Source: UBA4246 sp045113475 (GTDB lineage: Bacteria; Bacillota; Clostridia; Christensenellales; Aristaeellaceae). Taken from it: DNA of 21,551 bases. Numbering within the stretch: position 1 is the stretch's first letter; each line of letters opens with the position of its first letter. Shown one piece after another: positions 1 through 8,371 of this stretch. Under the pieces are notes generated by a model. It saw only the letters and a list, made by a program, of their open reading frames with translations, did not search any database and was not told the DNA's origin. A program made the position numbers and the translations under genes. The DNA is taken from contig JBGUIY010000143.1 of the NCBI GenBank assembly GCA_045113475.1, forward strand, positions 1-21,551, in the 5' to 3' direction.

Positions 1-1060
1 CATGGTCACTGTGCACGAATGGGGCCACTTTATCGCCGCGCGCATGACCGGTATACCGGTTCGAGAATACTCCATCGGCTTCGGCCCAAAGCTTACCCAG
101 TGGAAGAGCAAAAAATACGAGACGGTCTTTTCGGTACGCGCGATCCCCGCGGGCGGCTACTGCGCCTTTTACGGGGAGGATGATCCGGATGAAAAGGCCG
201 ATGAGGATCCCCGTGCCATGCGCGGCTTCCCGGTATGGAAGCGCATGGTCACGGTTTTCATGGGCCCGTTCATGAATTTCGTACTGGCGTTCCTGGTGGG
301 ACTCGGCTTTTACTGGATCGGCGGGGTGACCAGCATCACCTACGGGGACTATCTGCAGGTCAAAAACGTCAGCGTCGGCAGTGCCGCCGATCAGGCCGGC
401 TTCCAGACCATGGATATCCTTAAAAAGGTCGACGGCGAGGACGCCGGCGGACGGACATCAGATGGGCTGGATTACCGTTTCCGTGAGCTCATCAACGAGC
501 GCGGCCGGAAGGGCGAAGCCCTCGAGGTCGTGGTAGAGCGTGAGGGCGGTGAGAAGACGCTGACGGTCACTCCCCAGGCGGACGCCACGGGGCGGATGCT
601 GATCGGTATCGAGATCGAGCCGGTCATCGAGAACATGACGCAGCTGCATCCAGGTTTCTTCCGTTCCGCGGGGCTCTCGGCGCAGCTCTGCGTGCAGGAG
701 GGGCGGATCATCCTGGATTCGCTGGGCATGCTGATCAACGGCCAGGCGGGGCTCAGCGATATGTCCGGTCCGGTGGGCGTGGTGCGCATCGTCGCCGAAG
801 AAACGCAGAAAAACGGGCCGGAGGCCTATATCCTGCTGCTGATCTTCATTTCCGTCAACCTGGGTCTGGTCAACCTGATGCCCATCCCGGGCCTCGACGG
901 CGCGCAGATCATCCTGCTGCTGGTGGAGGCCATCCGGCGGAAACCCCTGTCCCGCAAGACGGAGGCCTATATCAAGCTGGTGGGCTTCGCGGCGCTGATG
1001 CTGCTGTTTGTTACGCTGACTTTCCAGGATATTTCAGGCATATTCAGGGGTGGACGATGA
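1..1060 (+). CDS. rseP: RseP-like site-2 metalloprotease, 5' end missing
   Basis: Membrane-embedded zinc protease of the S2P/RseP family, which cuts transmembrane substrates such as anti-sigma factors inside the membrane. The zinc motif HEWGH is at bases 14-28, almost at the window edge. Family members have a short hydrophobic stretch before this motif, so the first ATG at base 2 is very probably internal and the true start lies upstream. A PDZ-like domain spans about bases 355-600, and the second conserved motif (NLMPIPGLDGAQ) is near 869-910, followed by the last membrane helix. The stop overlaps the ispG start as ATGA, so the two are translationally linked. Clostridia usually place dxr just upstream, which would pair it with ispG, but that gene is outside the window. 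Function is secure; the substrate is not known from sequence. Confidence 0.95.
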   Translation, partial: MVTVHEWGHFIAARMTGIPVREYSIGFGPKLTQWKSKKYETVFSVRAIPAGGYCAFYGEDDPDEKADEDPRAMRGFPVWKRMVTVFMGPFMNFVLAFLVGLGFYWIGGVTSITYGDYLQVKNVSVGSAADQAGFQTMDILKKVDGEDAGGRTSDGLDYRFRELINERGRKGEALEVVVEREGGEKTLTVTPQADATGRMLIGIEIEPVIENMTQLHPGFFRSAGLSAQLCVQEGRIILDSLGMLINGQAGLSDMSGPVGVVRIVAEETQKNGPEAYILLLIFISVNLGLVNLMPIPGLDGAQIILLLVEAIRRKPLSRKTEAYIKLVGFAALMLLFVTLTFQDISGIFRGGR

Positions 1061-2103
1061 AAAAAGCGGTATTTGCCGGAAATCTGCAGATCGGCGGCGG
1101 CGCGCCGGTTTCCGTGCAGTCCATGACCAATACTCGCACGGAGGACGCTGAAGCGACGCTGGCTCAGATCCGCAAGCTGGCGGAGGCGGGCTGCGATCTG
1201 GTGCGCGTATCCGTATATAATGAAGCGTGTGTCGCGGCGGTCCGGCAGCTGGTGGACAACAGCCCGGTACCGCTCTGCGCGGACATCCACTTCGACGCCA
1301 GGCTGGCGGTAGGGGCGGTGGAAAACGGCATATCCAAGCTGCGCATCAACCCCGGCAACATCGGCGGAGAGGATAAGGTGCGCCTGGTGGCGGACTGTCT
1401 GAAGCGGCACCACATCCCCGTGCGCATCGGCGTCAATACCGGCTCCATCGAAAAGGATATCCTGGCGAAGCACGGCGGCGTGACGGCGGAGGGCATGTGC
1501 AAAAGCGCGCTGGGCCACGCCCGGCTGCTGGAACGGGAGGGCTTTGACGACATCGTTCTCTCCCTGAAGGCCAGCGACGTGCGGCTGACCGTGGAGGCTT
1601 ACCGTATGATCGACCGGCTGTGTGATTATCCGCTGCATGTGGGCGTGACGGAAGCAGGCCTGCCCGGCGAGGGCACCCTCAAATCCGCTATCGGCATCGG
1701 TGCGCTGCTGCTGGACGGCATCGGGGATACGGTACGCGTCTCCCTGACCGGCGATCCGGTGCGGGAACCGAAAGCGGCCATCGATATCCTGAAGGCGCTG
1801 GGCATGCGTTCCGGCATCCGATGGACCTCCTGCCCCACCTGCGGGCGGACACGGATCAACGTGGAACAGATCTCCCGGGAGCTGCAGGCGGCCCTCGCCG
1901 ACGTGGACGCCGATTTGAGCGTGGCGGTGATGGGCTGCGTGGTCAACGGGCCGGGGGAGGCGCGGGACAAGGATATCGCGCTGTGCGGCGGGGACAACTG
2001 CGCCGCGCTCTATATCAAGGGACAATACGTGCGCACCCTCCGCGGCGATGTGACCGGGGAAACGGTGCGGGCGATCAGGGAATATCTGCATGAAAAAGGC
2101 TGA
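1057..2103 (+). CDS. ispG: 4-hydroxy-3-methylbut-2-enyl diphosphate synthase (IspG/GcpE)
   Basis: Cytoplasmic iron-sulfur enzyme of the MEP (non-mevalonate) isoprenoid pathway. It reductively converts MEcPP into HMBPP. The 348-residue length fits the one-piece bacterial form. The cluster ligands are visible: Cys259 and Cys262 in SCPTCGRTRIN, Cys294 in MGCVVNGPGE, and Glu301 as the usual fourth ligand. The N-terminal part is the TIM-barrel half, beginning with GGGAPVSVQSMTNT. The start ATG at 1057 overlaps the rseP stop and is preceded by an AGGGGTGG ribosome site at 1046-1053. The 3' end overlaps polC by 14 bases. The rseP-ispG-polC order is typical of Clostridia, so expression is probably one housekeeping transcript. 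Confidence 0.97.
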   Translation: MKKAVFAGNLQIGGGAPVSVQSMTNTRTEDAEATLAQIRKLAEAGCDLVRVSVYNEACVAAVRQLVDNSPVPLCADIHFDARLAVGAVENGISKLRINPGNIGGEDKVRLVADCLKRHHIPVRIGVNTGSIEKDILAKHGGVTAEGMCKSALGHARLLEREGFDDIVLSLKASDVRLTVEAYRMIDRLCDYPLHVGVTEAGLPGEGTLKSAIGIGALLLDGIGDTVRVSLTGDPVREPKAAIDILKALGMRSGIRWTSCPTCGRTRINVEQISRELQAALADVDADLSVAVMGCVVNGPGEARDKDIALCGGDNCAALYIKGQYVRTLRGDVTGETVRAIREYLHEKG

Positions 2104-5100
2104 ACTGATTCAGGAGATCAACCGGAAGATCCCTTCGACCAGGGGCGACCTGACGATCGAACGGGTATTCTTTAATAAAGCGGAGAATCACGCGGTGATA
2201 TCCTTTCTGTCCGGGCAGCTGCTCGGACAGGATGATTTTGTGCGCATCAAAGCGCTGCTTGAAAGCATTTTCCAGAATATGCGCATCTCCCTGCGCGTCG
2301 CCTCGCCTGCCCTGGCTGACGCTTTCAGGGAGGATCCCATGAAGTACGGCGCGCCGGTGCTGGATTACCTGACGCGGGAATACCCCCAGGTCCAGGGATG
2401 GCGGCGCTGGCTGAACATGCGCATGGAAGGGGAAAGGCTTTGCCTGGAGGTGCCGGACGTGTTCGCCCAGGACTTCTTCGGCCAGACCGAGGTGATGAGC
2501 CGCCTGAGCCAGGCGGTGGAAGACATCTACCGCTTCCATCCCCCGGTGACGGTGGATATCACGGGTGAAAACGAGCGCCGCATCCAGGAGGAACTGGAGG
2601 CGCGCGTCCTGGAGGAGGAGAAGCTCTTTGCCTCAGCTGCCAAGCAGCAGCCGCAGAAGCAGGTGACGCCGACCATCCGCGGCCGTGTCATCACCGCGCC
2701 GCCGGTACCCATCGACAGCCTCACCCCGGAGAGCGACCGCGTGGTCATCCGGGGCAAGATCCTGAGCATCGAGACCCGCGAGGTGTCCGGCGGCACGACG
2801 CTGCTGGTCACCTTCGCTGTCACGGACTTCACCAGCTCGATCAAGTGCAAGATGTTCCTGAACTACCGTCCGCGCCAGCACCGCGGCCCCCTGGCCGAGG
2901 ACGAGCCGCCGATCACGCCGGAGGAAAAGAAAGCGGTGGAGGCGGTCGTCAAGCAGCTGTCGCCCGGCACGGGCGTGCTGGTGCGCGGCGTCATGCAGTA
3001 CGATAACTTCCTGAAGGAAGTCATCCTCCGGGCGGACGACATCATGCCCGCCGAACTGCCGCAGCGCATGGACACTGCCGAAAAGAAGCGCGTGGAACTG
3101 CACCTGCACACGAATATGAGCACCATGGACGCCATCAACTCGATCTCCGATCTGATGGCGCGGGCGGCCAAATGGGGCCACACGGCCCTGGCAGTTACCG
3201 ATCACGGCGTGGTGCAGTCCTATCCGGAAGCCTTCAACGCGGCAAAGAAAAACAATATCAAGCTGATCCCCGGCGTCGAGGCGTATCTGACCGACGACGA
3301 AGCCATCGTGGAAAACCCGCAGGGCCAGAACATCGACGACACCATCGTGGTCCTGGACTTCGAGACCACGGGGCTGAACACGCGCAGGGACCGCATGATC
3401 GAGTTCGGCGCGGCCAAGCTGGCCCACGGGCAGATCGTGGATGCCATCGACCTGTTCATCAACCCCGGCTTCCCGCTGCCGCAGAAGATCAAGGACCTGA
3501 CGCACATCACCGACCAGGACGTGATGAACGCCGAACCCGCGGCCCAGGTGCTGCCGAAGATCATGGAGTTTATCGGCGACTGCCCGGTGGCGGCCCACAA
3601 CGCCAAGTTCGATATCTCCATCCTGCGCAACGAGCTCAAGCGGGTGGGGCAGACCTTTGAGGGCACGGTGCTGGACACCCTGAGCTTTGCCCGCAAACTC
3701 TATCCCGACATGAAATCCCACAAGCTGGGTTCCGTCTGCAAAAACCTCGGCGTCACTCTGAAGGACGCGCACCGTGCCGTGAACGACGCCACCGCCACCG
3801 CCCACTGCCTGGCGGTGATGATGGACGAGGCGAAAAAGAAGGGCGCCGTGACCCTGGACGATCTGAACGATCTCTCCCACGACTGCTCGCTGGGTGCCGC
3901 GACCCATATCGTGCTGCTGGCGGCGACCCAGAAGGGCGTGGAAAACATCAACCACATCGTCACGGAATCTCACCTCAACTATTTCAAGCGCCGTCCCCAC
4001 GTGCCCCGGGCCATTCTCCAGAAATACCGCGAAGGGCTGATCGTCGGCTCTGCGTGCATCGAAGGCGAACTGATGCAGGCCATTGCCGCGGGGGAGGACG
4101 ACGACCGGCTGAAGAAGATCGCCCGTTTCTACGACTATCTGGAGATCCAGCCCATCGGCAACAACGCCTTTATGCTGCGCGAAGGGCTGGCGGACGACGA
4201 GGAAGCCCTGCGGGACATGAACCGAAAGGTGGTCTGGCTGGGCGAAAAGCTGGGCATCCCCGTCTGCGCCACCGGCGACGTGCATTTTCTCGATCCGGAG
4301 GACGCCATCTTCCGTACGATCATCCAGAACGCCCAGGGCTTCAAGGACTGCGAACAGCAGCCCCCGCTGTACTTCCATACCACGGACGAGATGCTGGATG
4401 AGTTCAGCTACCTGGGCCGGGACAAGGCGTACGAGGTGGTCGTGACCAACACCAACCTGATCGCGGACCGCATCGAAAAGACTTTCTGGCACATTCCCCA
4501 TCCCGAAGGGAAGGAGACCTTCTCCCCCTTCTGGGAGGAAGCGGCGCACGACATCGAATCCATGAGCTGGTCCACCGCCCACGAGATGTACGGCGACGAA
4601 CTGCCGGAAATCATCACCAAGCGCCTGGAAAAAGAGCTCAGTTCCATTATCGGCTACGGTTACGCCACTCTGTATTCCATCGCCAACAAGCTGGTGCAGA
4701 AGTCCCTGCGGGACGGCTACCTGGTGGGCAGCCGCGGCAGCGTCGGCTCCTCCTTCGTCGCCTGCATGTCCGGCATCACGGAGGTCAATGCCCTGCCGCC
4801 CCACTACCGCTGCCCCAAGTGCCGAAAGGGATACTTTGATATCCCCAAGGGTTACACGGTGGGCGTGGACCTGCCGGACAAGGAGTGCCCCGTCTGCGGC
4901 ACGCCCCTGTGCAAGGAGGGCTTCGACATCCCCTTCGAGGTGTTCCTGGGCTTCAAGGGCGACAAGGTGCCGGATATCGACCTGAACTTCTCGGGCGAAT
5001 ACCAGCCCCACGCCCACGCCTATATCGAAGAGCTCTTCGGCACGGGTTCGGTCTTCCGCGCCGGCACCATCGGCACTCTGGCGGAAAAGACTGCCTACGG

Positions 5101-6403
5101 TTACGTCCTCAAATACCTGGAGGAGCACGGCAAGACCGTGTCCGAAGCTGAAAAGGACCGTCTGGCGGCGGGCTGCGTGGGCGTCAAACGCACCACGGGC
5201 CAGCACCCGGGCGGCATCGTGGTGCTGCCCAAGAGCTACGATATCTGCCAGTTCACCGCGGTGCAGCATCCGGCGGACGATCTGGAATGCGGCATCGTCA
5301 CCACCCACTTCGATTTCAACTCCATGCACGACGTGCTGGTCAAGCTGGACTGCCTGGGACACGACGATCCGACCATGATGCACCTGCTGGAGGAACTCAC
5401 GGGCGTGCCCTTCAAGCAGATCCCGCTGGACGACAAGAACGTGATGAGCCTGTTCTCCTCGCCTGCCGCCCTGGGCGTGACGCCCGAGGCCATCGACTGC
5501 ACCACCGGCACCCTGGGCGTGCCGGAATTCGGCACCGCCTTCGTCCGCGGCATGCTGGACGAGACGCACCCGACCACCATGGAAGAACTCATCCGCATCT
5601 CCGGCCTTTCCCACGGCACGGACGTATGGCTGGGCAACGCCCGAGACCTGATCATGAACGGCGTCGCGAAGCTGAAGGAGTGCATCTGTACCCGCGACGA
5701 CATCATGAACGCGCTGATCGCCTACGGGGTGGAGAGCAAAATGGCTTTCACCACCATGGAGAGCGTGCGCAAGGGCAAGGGCCTGAAGCCGGAAATGGAG
5801 GAGGCCATGGTGGCGCACAACGTGCCGCCGTGGTTCATCGACAGCTGCAAAAAGATCAAGTACATGTTCCCCAAGGGGCACGCCGTCGCCTACGTGACCA
5901 TGGCGCTGCGCGTGGCCTGGTACAAGGTGTACCGGCCCCAGGCCTATTACTGCGCCTTCTTCACGATCCGCGGCGACGGCTTCGACGCCTGCACCATGCT
6001 GCTCAGCATGGACGACCTGAACGCGAGGATCAAGGAATTCAAAAAGCTGAGCCAGGAGAAGAAGCTATCCGCCAAGGAAGAGACCGAGATCACCGCCATG
6101 GAAATGGTGCGGGAGATGATGGCCCGCGGCTTTACCTTCCTGCCTGCCGACCTGTACAAGAGCGACGCAAGGCGGTTCCTGCCGGAGGGGGACACCGGAA
6201 TACGAGTGCCCTTCGTGGCGCTGGGCGGCCTGGGCGAGTCGGCCGCGGACGGCATCGTGGCCGCGAGGAACATCCCCTTCGTGTCGGTGGAGGACCTCAA
6301 AAACCGTGCCCGCATATCCTCAGCGGTGGTGGAGCTGCTCCGGAATCATGGCTGCCTGAATGCCCTGAGCGAGACCAGCCAGATTTCGCTGTTTTCCATC
6401 TGA
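2090..6403 (+). CDS. polC: DNA polymerase III alpha subunit, PolC type
   Basis: Main replicative DNA polymerase of Gram-positive bacteria with built-in 3'-5' proofreading; 1437 residues is normal for PolC. Domains in order: N-terminal region; OB fold (about 217-330); first part of the PHP domain from about 333 (ELHLHTNMS, then TDHG); DEDD exonuclease inserted in PHP (about 417-585) with DFETTG, AAHNAKFD and HRAVNDA motifs; rest of PHP; polymerase core from about 800. The core shows SRGSVGSSF (near 878), two zinc cysteine pairs CPKC and CPVC (near 907 and 933), PDIDLNFSGEYQ with catalytic aspartates, KLDCLGHDDPT, and MFPKGHAVAY (near 1258). All key motifs are intact. The start overlaps ispG by 14 bases with only a modest AGGGA site upstream, which suggests translational coupling. 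No terminator is visible after the stop. Confidence 0.98.
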   Translation: MKKAELIQEINRKIPSTRGDLTIERVFFNKAENHAVISFLSGQLLGQDDFVRIKALLESIFQNMRISLRVASPALADAFREDPMKYGAPVLDYLTREYPQVQGWRRWLNMRMEGERLCLEVPDVFAQDFFGQTEVMSRLSQAVEDIYRFHPPVTVDITGENERRIQEELEARVLEEEKLFASAAKQQPQKQVTPTIRGRVITAPPVPIDSLTPESDRVVIRGKILSIETREVSGGTTLLVTFAVTDFTSSIKCKMFLNYRPRQHRGPLAEDEPPITPEEKKAVEAVVKQLSPGTGVLVRGVMQYDNFLKEVILRADDIMPAELPQRMDTAEKKRVELHLHTNMSTMDAINSISDLMARAAKWGHTALAVTDHGVVQSYPEAFNAAKKNNIKLIPGVEAYLTDDEAIVENPQGQNIDDTIVVLDFETTGLNTRRDRMIEFGAAKLAHGQIVDAIDLFINPGFPLPQKIKDLTHITDQDVMNAEPAAQVLPKIMEFIGDCPVAAHNAKFDISILRNELKRVGQTFEGTVLDTLSFARKLYPDMKSHKLGSVCKNLGVTLKDAHRAVNDATATAHCLAVMMDEAKKKGAVTLDDLNDLSHDCSLGAATHIVLLAATQKGVENINHIVTESHLNYFKRRPHVPRAILQKYREGLIVGSACIEGELMQAIAAGEDDDRLKKIARFYDYLEIQPIGNNAFMLREGLADDEEALRDMNRKVVWLGEKLGIPVCATGDVHFLDPEDAIFRTIIQNAQGFKDCEQQPPLYFHTTDEMLDEFSYLGRDKAYEVVVTNTNLIADRIEKTFWHIPHPEGKETFSPFWEEAAHDIESMSWSTAHEMYGDELPEIITKRLEKELSSIIGYGYATLYSIANKLVQKSLRDGYLVGSRGSVGSSFVACMSGITEVNALPPHYRCPKCRKGYFDIPKGYTVGVDLPDKECPVCGTPLCKEGFDIPFEVFLGFKGDKVPDIDLNFSGEYQPHAHAYIEELFGTGSVFRAGTIGTLAEKTAYGYVLKYLEEHGKTVSEAEKDRLAAGCVGVKRTTGQHPGGIVVLPKSYDICQFTAVQHPADDLECGIVTTHFDFNSMHDVLVKLDCLGHDDPTMMHLLEELTGVPFKQIPLDDKNVMSLFSSPAALGVTPEAIDCTTGTLGVPEFGTAFVRGMLDETHPTTMEELIRISGLSHGTDVWLGNARDLIMNGVAKLKECICTRDDIMNALIAYGVESKMAFTTMESVRKGKGLKPEMEEAMVAHNVPPWFIDSCKKIKYMFPKGHAVAYVTMALRVAWYKVYRPQAYYCAFFTIRGDGFDACTMLLSMDDLNARIKEFKKLSQEKKLSAKEETEITAMEMVREMMARGFTFLPADLYKSDARRFLPEGDTGIRVPFVALGGLGESAADGIVAARNIPFVSVEDLKNRARISSAVVELLRNHGCLNALSETSQISLFSI

Positions 6404-6405
6404 TG

Positions 6406-6437
6406 TTGGACATTTGTTGGACATGCGATGTTATATT
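6406..6437 (+). promoter_or_regulatory. P1: SARP-type direct repeats plus -10 box
   Basis: Two exact TTGGACA heptamers at 6406-6412 and 6417-6423, start to start 11 bp. An 8-bp spacer follows, then TATATT at 6432-6437 as a -10 candidate. The 18-base string GTTGGACATTTGTTGGAC is identical at the 20116 site. There is no separate -35 box; the repeats take its place, as in promoters activated by SARP proteins. The element begins three bases after the polC stop and should drive the operon starting at 6553. The motif is seen directly. Its use as a promoter and its regulator are inferred. Confidence 0.7.
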
Positions 6438-6509
6438 ACTAACCGTATTCGTGGGGCAGGCGTGTCTCAGAAACTTCTGAAAAAAGCACTGCCATCCGTT
6501 CCGCAGCTG

Positions 6510-6523
6510 CGTATAAAGATACG
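6510..6523 (+). other. small leader hairpin upstream of the 62-residue protein
   Basis: Perfect inverted repeat CGTAT-AAAG-ATACG in the presumed 5' untranslated leader, 10 bases before the AAGGAGGA ribosome site at 6534-6541. The stem is only 5 bp and no U-run follows, so it is not a terminator. It could influence ribosome access or RNA stability, but it may be coincidence. Confidence 0.3.
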
Positions 6524-6552
6524 AGGTTGCTTCAAGGAGGAGAAAAAAGCCT

Positions 6553-6741
6553 ATGGAACGAGTACTGACAAACCTGTTTGACTATCAGAAGTTTGAAAAG
6601 AACGCAGATCTTGGCCGGCTGATCGATTCGGTCCATTCCCGCTATGCTATCCGGGAACTGTCTATGGACGACATGGAACTGATCAACGCCGCCGGTGTCC
6701 CGCATGTCCCTGTAAAGGACAGTGAGGAGGATCACAAGTAA
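6553..6741 (+). CDS. 62-residue protein of unknown function, leader-peptide-like C-terminal half
   Basis: Small acidic protein, first gene of the P1 operon, with a strong AAGGAGGA site at 6534-6541 (spacing 11). It has no membrane helix, signal peptide or cysteine. The N-terminal half looks helical (LFDYQKFEKNADLGRLIDSV). Residues 35-48 read ELSMDDMELINAAG and resemble the end of Nif11/NHLP-type RiPP leaders, where ELSDEELExVAGG-like sequence precedes the C39 peptidase cut. The remaining tail is VPHVPVKDSEEDHK, with no Cys, Ser or Thr richness of a modified core. It sits two bases before an ECF sigma gene, so it could instead be a sigma partner. Options are exported peptide, anti-sigma-like regulator or adaptor; I cannot decide. 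Reality as a gene is likely, function unknown. Confidence 0.8.
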   Translation: MERVLTNLFDYQKFEKNADLGRLIDSVHSRYAIRELSMDDMELINAAGVPHVPVKDSEEDHK

Positions 6742-6743
6742 AC

Positions 6744-7235
6744 ATGACATTTCCGGACATGGAACAGATTTATCTGGAATACCATGACAAGGTGATGGGC
6801 TATATCCGCGCCAGGGTACACGGCTGGGCGGACGCAGAGGATCTCTGCGCGGACGTGTTCGAAAAGGTGCAACGGAAGCTGCCGGATTACGATCCGGCAA
6901 AAGCATCTGTCAGCACCTGGGTTTTTACGATCACGCGGAATACCGTGATCGACTTCTTCCGCAGGGCAAAGCACCCGGAAGAACTGGACGAGAACATGTC
7001 CGACGATTCGGCTGTGGAGGAAAACCTGCTTCAGACGGAAACGCTGGGCGAGCTGGCCACGGCCCTGCGCAAGCTGCCCCAGCAGCTCATGGACATCATC
7101 GTGCTCAGGTATTATGACCGGAAAACGCTGACGGAAATCGCCGGCCTGATGGGACTGAGCTATGGCGCAGTCAAACTGCGGCATCAGAATGCGCTGATGC
7201 TGCTCAAGGAGCACATGGGCGGAAAGACTGCGTAG
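6744..7235 (+). CDS. ECF-family RNA polymerase sigma factor
   Basis: Alternative sigma factor of 163 residues that would redirect RNA polymerase to a limited gene set. Region 2 covers about residues 7-73, with the DAEDLCADVFEKV helix and the TWVFTITRNTVIDFFRR stretch that contacts the -10 element. Region 4 covers about 105-155, with LPQQLMDIIVLRYYDRKTLTEIAGLMGLSYGAVKLR split over its helix-turn-helix. The region 1.1 and 3 domains of housekeeping sigmas are absent, as expected. It lies two bases after the 62-residue gene; the GAGGAGG at 6724-6730 is 13 bases from this ATG, which is long. No recognisable zinc anti-sigma or membrane anti-sigma gene follows directly. The next genes encode membrane proteins, so an envelope link is plausible but inferred. 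Confidence 0.93.
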   Translation: MTFPDMEQIYLEYHDKVMGYIRARVHGWADAEDLCADVFEKVQRKLPDYDPAKASVSTWVFTITRNTVIDFFRRAKHPEELDENMSDDSAVEENLLQTETLGELATALRKLPQQLMDIIVLRYYDRKTLTEIAGLMGLSYGAVKLRHQNALMLLKEHMGGKTA

Positions 7236-7252
7236 AATCAGCCCTCGGAAGG

Positions 7253-8344
7253 ATGCGATTGACCGTGAACGCGAACGGTCTGATGACGAACGTGCTCGTC
7301 ACCGGTATGGTACTGGTGATGGTTTTTGTGTTGCCATGGATCGACCGCCGCGTATGCGCGCGTCTCGGCCTCAACCTTCAGGGCGGCGTCAGCGGCCATC
7401 CCCGTGCGGAATCTCTGCTGCGGCTGCGGCAGGGCCTTCTGACGGGGCTTTTTTTGATTTATATCCTCGCCGTGGCCTGGCTCGTGTTCTTTTCAAGATC
7501 GGCCACGGACGATTATCAGGTTCATATCGCGCTTTATGAAGATCTGCAGCATGCCGTGCGGATCGATTTTGGTTTTTTGGGCGTGATCCGTTCGATCTTC
7601 ACTGAGGGCTTTCCCAAGGCCATATCGCATATCCGTGTCGTAAAACCGGAGGATATCGCGCAGGTCTATATGAACATTATGCTCTTCGTGCCGATGGGCT
7701 ACCTGCTGCCCTACGTTTTTGCCTGGTTCCGGGCGAAGGTGTGGGTCAGACCCGTCGCGGCGGGCGCCGTCATTTCTTTACTGATCGAAAACCTGCAGCT
7801 CATCGGGCGCCGCGGGTTCTACGATATGGACGACCTGGTATCCAATACCCTGGGCGGGCTCATCGGGGAGCTGCTTTTCATCTCGGTCGCCTACGTGGTC
7901 ACGCACCCGGACTGGCGCAGGGAGCTGAAGGCGTACAGGCGCTGGAGGCGGAATGCCCAGAGCCGGACGCTGTACCCCTTCGCCCGGCGCATGGGCCTGA
8001 CCCGTACCACGCTCCGCGCCTCCAACGAAGAGGAGATCTGGGATTTCTACGTGATGAAGCTGGGCTTCCGGCTCAGGAAACAGCTGGTCCCGCTGGATTC
8101 GCCCGGCACGGATCTCCTGCTGGAAATGGGCAGGTCCCAGGTGGAATTCCATTGCTCCAACCTGCACGAGGACCTGCCGGAACAGACGCTGACCATGTCC
8201 GCGAAAAGGCTGCGCCCGATCCTGAACCGTCTGAGCAAGAACGGCATCGAGGCAAGTCCCGTTGGCCAGGATCCCTATACGGGCCTGCGGTGCATCAGCT
8301 TCAGCGGGCCGGACCACGTGCGCATCACTGTTATCGAGAAGTAA
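7253..8344 (+). CDS. VanZ-like membrane protein fused to a VOC/glyoxalase-like domain
   Basis: Residues 1 to about 225 form a VanZ-like membrane domain with about five hydrophobic helices and the family motifs NIMLFVPMGYLLP (near 141) and ENLQLIGRRGFYDMDDLVSN (178-197). VanZ proteins are linked to low-level teicoplanin resistance, with unclear biochemistry. After a basic linker (RRWRRNAQSR), residues from about 246 to 363 resemble a vicinal-oxygen-chelate fold: WDFYVMKLGF, then GIEASPVGQDPYTG and a closing FSGPDHVRITVIE. The first metal-binding histidine of VOC enzymes is not obvious, so this may be a binding rather than catalytic domain. The ATG at 7253 overlaps the GGAAGGA site at 7247-7253, so TTG at 7259 is the better-spaced alternative start. 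It is the third gene of the P1 operon. Confidence 0.8.
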   Translation: MRLTVNANGLMTNVLVTGMVLVMVFVLPWIDRRVCARLGLNLQGGVSGHPRAESLLRLRQGLLTGLFLIYILAVAWLVFFSRSATDDYQVHIALYEDLQHAVRIDFGFLGVIRSIFTEGFPKAISHIRVVKPEDIAQVYMNIMLFVPMGYLLPYVFAWFRAKVWVRPVAAGAVISLLIENLQLIGRRGFYDMDDLVSNTLGGLIGELLFISVAYVVTHPDWRRELKAYRRWRRNAQSRTLYPFARRMGLTRTTLRASNEEEIWDFYVMKLGFRLRKQLVPLDSPGTDLLLEMGRSQVEFHCSNLHEDLPEQTLTMSAKRLRPILNRLSKNGIEASPVGQDPYTGLRCISFSGPDHVRITVIEK

Positions 8345-8371
8345 TCCAAACGAACTGACGGAGGAAAGCCA

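Noticed and set aside
2633..5881. 1082-residue open frame on the minus strand
   Set aside because: It lies fully inside polC. GC-rich codon use in polC keeps the antisense frame open, and its translation (rich in His, Gln and Arg) shows no domain.
6406..6437. TTGGACA as an ordinary -35 box or as the ECF sigma's own promoter
   Set aside because: At P1 and P3 the heptamers lie about 8 or 20 bp from the -10, not 17, and ECF promoters usually carry a GGAAC-type -35. The tandem 11-bp spacing is better explained by an activator, though sigma autoregulation is not excluded.
5287..6480. 397-residue plus-strand frame overlapping the polC end
   Set aside because: Out of frame with polC, Arg/His/Gly-rich translation; it runs through the P1 repeats and has no ribosome site.
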